Below, piece by piece: positions 32,431 to 36,430 of a stretch of 36,430 nucleotides of DNA (positions are counted from its first letter, which is position 1; each line of letters starts with the position of its first letter). The position numbers and the translations under genes are program-made. The stretch comes from Streptomyces sp. GKU 895. Its GTDB lineage: Bacteria > Actinomycetota > Actinomycetes > Streptomycetales > Streptomycetaceae. The stretch spans positions 1-36,430 of the forward strand of contig MWJO01000087.1 in assembly GCA_002027195.1 (NCBI GenBank). Direction: 5' to 3'. Below the pieces are notes generated by a model. The model had not been told where the DNA came from and searched no databases. It saw nothing but the letters and a program-made list of their open reading frames with translations.

Positions 32431-32461
32431 GGCGTCCGGGGTCCGTGCGACTCCGGACGCC
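32431..32461 (+). terminator. Terminator between the two FG-GAP genes
   Basis: GGCGTCCGG (32431-32439) pairs perfectly with CCGGACGCC (32453-32461), preceded by AAAAGA and followed by TTTACG. It terminates the upstream gene but ends only 8 bases before the next start codon. Confidence 0.8.
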
Positions 32462-32469
32462 TTTACGCT

Positions 32470-33891
32470 GTGCCCGTGACGCCAAGACATGGATGGGTCC
32501 TGGCCGCAGTCGCGGTCGTGGGCCTGATGGGGGGCACCCTGCTGTCGGCGGTTCCGGCGGCGGCGGTGCATGGTGGGGTCCCGGGGGACTTCAACGGGGA
32601 CGGCTACAAGGACGCGGTGCTGCCCGCGCCGGGGGCGAACGTGTCCGGCAAGGAGGCGGCGGGGGCGGTGGTCGTGCTGTACGGCTCGAGGACGGGCCTG
32701 GCCGCGAGCCACCGGAAGACGATCACGCAGAACACCTCGGGAGTGCCGGGGACGGCCGAGAAGAACGACATGTTCGGCTATGCCACCGCGACGGCCGACC
32801 TGAACCGGGACGGATACTCCGACCTGGTCGTGGGGGCTCCGTACGAGGACAAGGCCAAGGGCACCGACTCCGGTTCGGTCACGGTCCTCTGGGGCAGCGC
32901 CGGCGGGCTGACGAGCGGTACGGAGCTGTCGACACCGGCCGACGACCCCGGCTACTACGGGCACGACATCGCCGCCCTCGGCACAGGCGGGGGTGCGAAG
33001 ACACGGGTCGCCGTCTCCGGGTGGGACGGAACGGTGATCTTCAGCGGACCGTTCAGCCAGACAGGCACGTTCGGTTCGGTCCACTACAACCAGGAGACCC
33101 CGTCCACCGAGTCGGTCGCGCTCGGCGACTTCAACGGTGACGCAGTCCCCGACCCGGCCGTGGCCACCTCCCGGCTGGACGGCCTGACCGGCGGCCAGAT
33201 CTACACCGACCTCGCGTACGACAAGGACCTGACGGGCAACGGCCTCATCGTCGCGGCCGGCGACCTCAACGGCGACGGTTACGCCGACTTGGTGGCCGGC
33301 GATCCCGACGAGCCCGAACAGGCGGGCCGGGACGGCGCGTCGGGCGGCCGAGTGCTGGTCTGGTACGGCTCGGCGGCGGGCGTCACAACCGACACCGCGC
33401 CCGCCGTCATCACCCAGAACACCGCCGGTGTCCCCGGCGCGAGCGAGAAGTACGACGCCTTCGGTGGCGCGCTGACCGTGGCCGACCTCGACCGGGACGG
33501 CCTCGCGGACATCGTCGTCGGCTCGCCCTTCGAGGACCTCGCCGAGGGCCGTGCCGGTCAGGTGACCGTCATCCCCGGCCGGGCCACCGGCGCCCTCGGT
33601 ACCGGCTCGTACTCCTTCTCCCAGGACAAGGCGGGGGTGCCGGGAGCCTCGGAGACGGACGACTTCTTCGGCACCACGGTCTCGGTCGGGGACGTGAACA
33701 AGGACGGCAGGCCGGAACTGTTCGTCGGCGCGGCCGGCGAGAACAACTACACCGGCGCGGTGTGGGTCTTCCCCGGTGGTTCGTCCCGTCCGACGGCCAC
33801 CGGCAGCAAGCTGTTCACGGCCGCGTCCGTCGGCCTCAGCCAGCAGAGCAGCACGCTTTTGGGCGGCAACGGACTGCTCTGGGTGATCTGA
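32470..33891 (+). CDS. Secreted FG-GAP (integrin alpha-like) repeat protein
   Basis: About 473 residues from GTG 32470; GTG 32476, or ATG 32422 upstream of the hairpin, are alternatives. No Shine-Dalgarno is visible. The signal peptide is HGWVLAAVAVVGLMGGTLLS ending PAAA. The body is a seven-bladed integrin-type propeller. FG-GAP units carry calcium loops: GDFNGDGYKDAVLPAPGA, ADLNRDGYSDLVVGAPYED, GDFNGDAVPDPAVATSRL, GDLNGDGYADLVAGDPDEP, ADLDRDGLADIVVGSPFED and GDVNKDGRPELFVGAAGEN. The recurring ITQNT-G-VPG and DKAGVPGASE turns match actinobacterial extracellular FG-GAP proteins. It probably binds a ligand outside the cell. The gene is a distant relative, not a copy, of the larger upstream FG-GAP gene. 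Confidence 0.92.
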   Translation: MPVTPRHGWVLAAVAVVGLMGGTLLSAVPAAAVHGGVPGDFNGDGYKDAVLPAPGANVSGKEAAGAVVVLYGSRTGLAASHRKTITQNTSGVPGTAEKNDMFGYATATADLNRDGYSDLVVGAPYEDKAKGTDSGSVTVLWGSAGGLTSGTELSTPADDPGYYGHDIAALGTGGGAKTRVAVSGWDGTVIFSGPFSQTGTFGSVHYNQETPSTESVALGDFNGDAVPDPAVATSRLDGLTGGQIYTDLAYDKDLTGNGLIVAAGDLNGDGYADLVAGDPDEPEQAGRDGASGGRVLVWYGSAAGVTTDTAPAVITQNTAGVPGASEKYDAFGGALTVADLDRDGLADIVVGSPFEDLAEGRAGQVTVIPGRATGALGTGSYSFSQDKAGVPGASETDDFFGTTVSVGDVNKDGRPELFVGAAGENNYTGAVWVFPGGSSRPTATGSKLFTAASVGLSQQSSTLLGGNGLLWVI

Positions 33892-33910
33892 GGAGGAGCG
33901 ACGTCTCGGC

Positions 33911-34026
33911 CGGCAAGGCACCTTCAAGGCGGCAACCTGTACCGCAACAGTGGTGACGGCAAAGGGTCGTTCGTGCCGCGGGCGAAGATCGAGACCGGCT
34001 TCGGCGGCGACAAGTCTCTCTCGTAG
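33911..34026 (+). pseudogene. 3'-end remnant of a paralog of the large FG-GAP gene
   Basis: Bases 33930-34026 (GCGGCAACCTGTACCGCAAC onward) are a close copy of the last about 95 bases of the 29297-32410 gene, coding GNLYRNSGDGKGSFVPRAKI and ending GGDKSLS-stop, against GGYKSLS-stop in the intact gene. Just before it, GGCACCTTCAAG (33918-33929) matches GGCACGTTCAAG, which in the intact gene lies about 115 bases earlier. So an internal deletion joined the two points, perhaps through the shared GCG. No start codon belongs to it. It is a relic of a tandem duplicate that was mostly lost. Confidence 0.8.
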
Positions 34027-34054
34027 CAGCCGCCTTGGACATGAACAAAAAGCG

Positions 34055-34091
34055 AAGGGGCCCGGAACCGTGTGGCGGTTCCGGGCCCCTT
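34055..34091. terminator. Strong bidirectional terminator
   Basis: AAGGGGCCCGGAACCG (34055-34070) pairs perfectly with CGGTTCCGGGCCCCTT (34076-34091) around a 5-base loop. The A run at 34047-34051 becomes a U run on the minus strand, so it is the terminator of the small peptide gene at 34112-34249 as well as for the + strand. Confidence 0.85.
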
Positions 34092-34111
34092 CTCGGGGGT
34101 GGGGATACGGA

Positions 34112-34249
34112 CTAGGACCAGCCCGGGTCGGTGACCTTCGCGGTCGCCACGGTGGTCGTCCGGGCGTCGGCGCCGGAGTCGCTCGCGCCGAGGACGGCGA
34201 TCAGGGCGGCGGCGGTGACGGCGACGAGCGTGGCGAGCGTGCGGCGCAT
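34112..34249 (-). CDS. Small secreted peptide precursor (45 aa), divergent from TrmB/LuxR regulator
   Basis: ATG at 34249 follows GGGGGA by about 6 bases, and the frame ends at TAG 34112. It encodes 45 residues: a two-Arg N-region (MRRTLATLVAVTAAALIAVL), a classic Sec signal, and a signal-peptidase-like site after SGADA. The mature peptide would be 16 residues, RTTTVATAKVTDPGWS, with no Cys. The gene has its own Shine-Dalgarno and its own terminator with a U run (34055-34091), which argues strongly that it is real. It faces away from the TrmB/LuxR-type regulator at 34665, with palindromes in between. A signalling role is inferred from this arrangement; the alternative is a cell-surface peptide without a receptor. 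Its size is below the cut-off of most gene callers. Confidence 0.7.
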   Translation of the reverse strand: MRRTLATLVAVTAAALIAVLGASDSGADARTTTVATAKVTDPGWS

Positions 34250-34369
34250 TTGGTTCCCCCAAGTAGTGGCGTTTTAGCTGGAGTTGGACCGTTCCGGGCG
34301 GTTCGGCGTGACTCCATAGTGGGGTTCGAGTGATCCTCGAGTCGCGTGTTTTCCGTGGCACGAAACGAT

Positions 34370-34387
34370 CTGGCACATGTGTGCCAG
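34370..34387. promoter_or_regulatory. Palindrome CTGGCACA-TG-TGTGCCAG, candidate operator
   Basis: Perfect 8-base arms with a 2-base centre, 121 bases upstream of the small peptide start. It is the most symmetric site in the divergent region and could be bound by the TrmB/LuxR-type protein. The assignment is by position only. Confidence 0.5.
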
Positions 34388-34463
34388 CGCGCGGCCCGGA
34401 GGACCGGGCGGGCGGGCACGGGATCTTCACAGTCGTTCGGGGTGATCTTGCGAAGTCGCCACT

Positions 34464-34482
34464 AGCGTGATCACGTCACGCT
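34464..34482. promoter_or_regulatory. Inverted repeat AGCGTGA-n5-TCACGCT
   Basis: Arms AGCGTGA (34464-34470) and TCACGCT (34476-34482) are perfect, and the nested GTGATCAC is itself palindromic. It is 182 bases upstream of the regulator start. It could be a second operator or the site of another regulator. Confidence 0.4.
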
Positions 34483-34664
34483 GCTGACCTGCGCGTCCGC
34501 TCCCCGGACAGGGTTGTGGTGAGACCCCGTCCAGCGGCACAATCCCTCCGCATGACTTGACCCACGGAGTGGCCGCGCCGGGGCTGGGACGGGCCCGTCC
34601 CCCATGTGCCGCCAGCGTTGTCGGGACCCGCCGCCGCTCCGTGACACGAAGCTGGGGGGCTTGC

Positions 34665-35648
34665 GTGCTGGTTTCTCTCGGACTGACCGAGCAGTCCGAC
34701 CGTCTGTATCGGGCCATTCTCAGACGGCCGGATCTGGCCGTCGCGGATGCGGCGAAAGAACTCGGTGTCACCGAGGAGAAGGTGCGCGAGGAGCTGGAGG
34801 AACTCACCCGTCTCTCCCTTCTCACCCCCACCTGGCGCCGGGACGGCCGGCTGCGCGTGGTCGCCCCCAAGGCGGCGCTCGACTCCCTGCTCGCCCACCA
34901 GCAGGCCGAGATCGTCGAACGGCAGCGCGCCCTCGCCGAGAGCCAGGCCGCCGCGGACGCGCTGCTGACCCAGTACGCCGAGCTGCACCCGGAGGAGCCC
35001 GAGCAGGGGGCGGAACGATTCCTCGGAGTCGAGGCGGTCCGCGCCAAGATCACCGAGCTGACCGCCGACGTCCGCACCGAGATCATCAGCTTCCACCCCG
35101 GCGGCCCGCAGCCCGCAGCCCAGTTCGAGGCCAGCGAGCCCATCACCACCGGCCTCCTCGACCGCGGGGTCAAGGTCAAGGGCGTCTATCAGGACTCCCT
35201 CCGCAACGACCCGGTCAGCGTCGAACACGCCCGCTGGCTCACCGAGCACAGCGGCGAGCTGCGCACCGTCCCCTCGCTGCCGATGCGGATGATCATCCTG
35301 GACCGGCAGAAGGCCCTGGTCCCGATCGACCCGGCCGACAGCTCCCTGGGCGCCGTCCTGCTGCGCGAACCGGGTGCCGTGGCCGCCTTCTGCGCCCTCT
35401 TCGACGCCGTGTGGGCCACGGCCACCCCCTTCGGCGAACCGGCCCGCCGCAGCCTCGACGACCCCGGCTCCCAGCCCCGCGAACTGCTCCGCCTGCTCGC
35501 CCAGGGCTACACCGACGAGGCCGCCGCCCGCCGCCTCGGCATCTCGCTGCGCAGCGAACGGCGCCTGATCTCGGAGCTGATGGAGAAACTGGACGCGCAG
35601 AGCCGCTTCCAGCTGGGGCAGCGGGCTGTGGAACACGGGCTGTTGTAG
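34665..35648 (+). CDS. Transcriptional regulator: TrmB-like N-terminus, LuxR-type HTH C-terminus
   Basis: The product has 327 residues from GTG 34665, with GGGGGG 6 bases upstream. Residues 1-70 form a TrmB-like winged helix (LGLTEQSDRLYRAILRRPDL, then AAKELGVTEEKVREELEEL). A coiled helix (AHQQAEIVERQRALAESQAA) follows. The middle, about 125-255, is the effector part of TrmB-type proteins (EIISFHPGGPQPAAQFE; GVKVKGVYQDSLRNDP; MRMIILDRQKALVPIDPADS), which in relatives binds sugars or other ligands. The C-terminal 60 residues are a GerE/LuxR helix-turn-helix (ELLRLLAQGYTDEAAARRLG; RSERRLISELMEKL). Two DNA-binding-type heads in one chain are known in Streptomyces for regulators of unknown ligand. 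It is divergent from the small peptide gene and convergent, 7 bases apart, with the rhodanese gene. Confidence 0.9.
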   Translation: MLVSLGLTEQSDRLYRAILRRPDLAVADAAKELGVTEEKVREELEELTRLSLLTPTWRRDGRLRVVAPKAALDSLLAHQQAEIVERQRALAESQAAADALLTQYAELHPEEPEQGAERFLGVEAVRAKITELTADVRTEIISFHPGGPQPAAQFEASEPITTGLLDRGVKVKGVYQDSLRNDPVSVEHARWLTEHSGELRTVPSLPMRMIILDRQKALVPIDPADSSLGAVLLREPGAVAAFCALFDAVWATATPFGEPARRSLDDPGSQPRELLRLLAQGYTDEAAARRLGISLRSERRLISELMEKLDAQSRFQLGQRAVEHGLL

Positions 35649-35655
35649 GGGGACT

Positions 35656-36135
35656 TCAGCAGGCGCAGGCGATTCCGCTGACCGGTGCCGTCAGCGGGTC
35701 CACCGCCTGCTTGCGCAGGCCGGCCGCGTCCTCGACCTCGAATCCCTCGCGGGACCAGTACTCGAAGCCGCCCAGCATCTCCTTGACCGGGTAGCCGAGT
35801 CCGGCGAAGGCGTACGCGGCCCGGGTGGCGCCGTTGCAGCCGGGCCCCCAGCAGTAGGTGACAACCAGCGACCCGGCCGGGACCACCTCGGCGGCCCGTT
35901 CGGCGATCTCGTCCGTCGGCAGATGCACAGCCCCCGGGATGTGCCCCTGCTCCCACGCCTCGGTGCTGCGCGTGTCGATCAGCACGAACCCCTTCGCGCC
36001 CGACTCGATGTCGGCGTGCACGTCGGAGGCGTCGGCCTCGAAGGACAGCCGCCCGCGGAAGTGGGCGAGCGCCTCGGCGGGGTCAGCGGCGGGGACGCGC
36101 AGCACCTTCGAGGGGGCGGTGGTGGTCGTGGTCAT
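35656..36135 (-). CDS. Rhodanese-like sulfurtransferase
   Basis: The product has 159 residues from ATG 36135, with AAGGAGAAG upstream. One rhodanese domain spans about residues 35-145: FVLIDTRSTEAWEQGHIPGA (the CH2-A signature), then the active loop VTYCWGPGCNGATRAAYAF, with catalytic Cys95, and EMLGGFEYWSREGFEVED. The extra Cys100 and a C-terminal IACAC tail add three more Cys. Such enzymes move sulfane sulfur to cyanide or protein thiols; the native acceptor is unknown. It is cytoplasmic. A 9-base tandem repeat lies directly before the ribosome-binding site, and the start overlaps the end of the membrane protein gene upstream. Confidence 0.92.
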   Translation of the reverse strand: MTTTTTAPSKVLRVPAADPAEALAHFRGRLSFEADASDVHADIESGAKGFVLIDTRSTEAWEQGHIPGAVHLPTDEIAERAAEVVPAGSLVVTYCWGPGCNGATRAAYAFAGLGYPVKEMLGGFEYWSREGFEVEDAAGLRKQAVDPLTAPVSGIACAC

Positions 36136-36430
36136 GAGGTTTCTTCTCCTTCGATCGGTTCGATCGGTTCGATCGGTTCGTGAGGTGGCGTACGGCGGCT
36201 ACGGCGACGACCGCGAGGATCGCCGCGGTCGCGCTGCCGGGCAGCAGGAGGAGGGCGGCGGCGGTGCGCCCGCGAGATGGGCGAGGGTCAGGGTGACGAG
36301 GGCGAGGGTGGCGGCGGTGGCGGTGCCCTCGGCCTGCGGGCGGCCGGTCAGTTCGTGCCAGCGGGCGCCGGTGGCTGGAGGTTGGTGCGGCAGTAGAGGG
36401 CGAGGACGAGGGCGCTCAGCAGGGCGAGGG
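36083..36430 (-). CDS. C-terminal part of a membrane protein, with probable frame breaks (extends beyond window)
   Basis: Reading the minus strand from base 36430 gives membrane-like coding in pieces: LALLSALVLALYCRTNLQ, then after a break near 36367 RWHELTGRPQAEGTATAATL and VTLTLAHLAG, then after another near 36270 TAAALLLLPGSATAAILAVV and AVRHLTNRSNRSNRSKEKK, ending at TGA 36083-36085 inside the rhodanese gene (overlap 53 bases). The pieces make a chain of at least three hydrophobic segments with a polar tail, of which NRSNRSNRS is coded by the 9-base repeat. The start lies outside the window. No family is recognised. The overlap with the rhodanese start suggests coupled expression. Confidence 0.45.
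36151..36180. repeat. 9-base tandem repeat TCGATCGGT, 3.3 copies
   Basis: Copies at 36151-36159, 36160-36168 and 36169-36177, plus a partial TCG. They are perfect. The array is 3 bases from the Shine-Dalgarno of the rhodanese gene and inside the tail of the upstream membrane protein, where the 9-base unit (3 codons) keeps the reading frame. Confidence 0.9.

Larger units (their letters stand above)
34250..34664. other. 415-base divergent promoter region of the peptide and TrmB/LuxR genes
   Basis: No protein gene is convincing. The stretch contains two inverted repeats (34370-34387 and 34464-34482) and patches of lower GC content between 34270 and 34380. On the minus strand CACTATGGAGTC (about 34309-34320) offers a weak -10 for the peptide gene. 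The long leader of the regulator gene (34483-34664) shows no obvious structure. Confidence 0.5.

Noticed and set aside
1..36430. Insertion sequence, prophage or integrase-borne island
   Set aside because: No transposase, integrase, phage structural gene or att-type repeat was recognised, and codon use is uniform.

Overview
The window looks like Streptomyces (or close actinobacterial) chromosome. G+C is very high, third codon positions are almost all G or C, GTG starts are common, and the gene set fits the genus: FUSC transporter, PhoX with a PHO box, SpoIIE-type phosphatase, MocR regulator, Nep1-like protein, and many secreted beta-propeller or FG-GAP proteins. No insertion sequence, prophage, tRNA, rRNA or CRISPR array was seen.

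Layout. 1-6281: the tail of a lipoprotein-like gene; an XRE-TPR regulator divergent from a 57-residue secreted peptide gene, with an AT-rich palindrome between them; and a large XRE/nSTAND NTPase/WD40 gene broken by one frameshift. 6282-8196: an orphan terminator and a duplicated promoter-like block, then a secreted necrosis-inducing (NPP1) protein convergent with a TerB-like protein. 8297-15659: a GNAT acetyltransferase and M20 amidohydrolase pair, a secreted beta-propeller/Ig protein, an unrecognised protein, a membrane SpoIIE phosphatase, a small membrane protein and a secreted SH3 protein. 15852-21428: a membrane protein, a frameshifted MocR regulator, and its divergent hydrolase/endonuclease-fold/FUSC operon with a two-repeat operator. 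21462-25534: PhoX with a PHO box, then a TerF-like vWA protein with a frame-broken acidic repeat region. 25674-29135: a eukaryote/archaea-like methionyl-tRNA synthetase followed 15 bases later by a TIR-domain protein, then a hypothetical and a PH-domain protein. 29297-34026: two secreted FG-GAP proteins and the remnant of another. 34112-36430: a 45-residue secreted peptide gene divergent from a TrmB/LuxR regulator, then a rhodanese and the end of a membrane protein.

Themes. Two separate loci pair a tiny Sec-exported peptide with a divergent, sensor-containing transcription factor and a palindrome in the shared promoter region. These are the best candidates for undescribed peptide-signalling systems. 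A TIR protein with an unusual beta-rich C-terminus sits behind a second-type MetRS, and an nSTAND-WD40 protein lies elsewhere, so conflict or immunity functions are plausible.

Caution. At least six genes carry single-base frame breaks, mostly in G/C runs, inside otherwise well-conserved proteins. This suggests sequencing indels as much as real gene decay. All family calls come from reading motifs; no database search was run.
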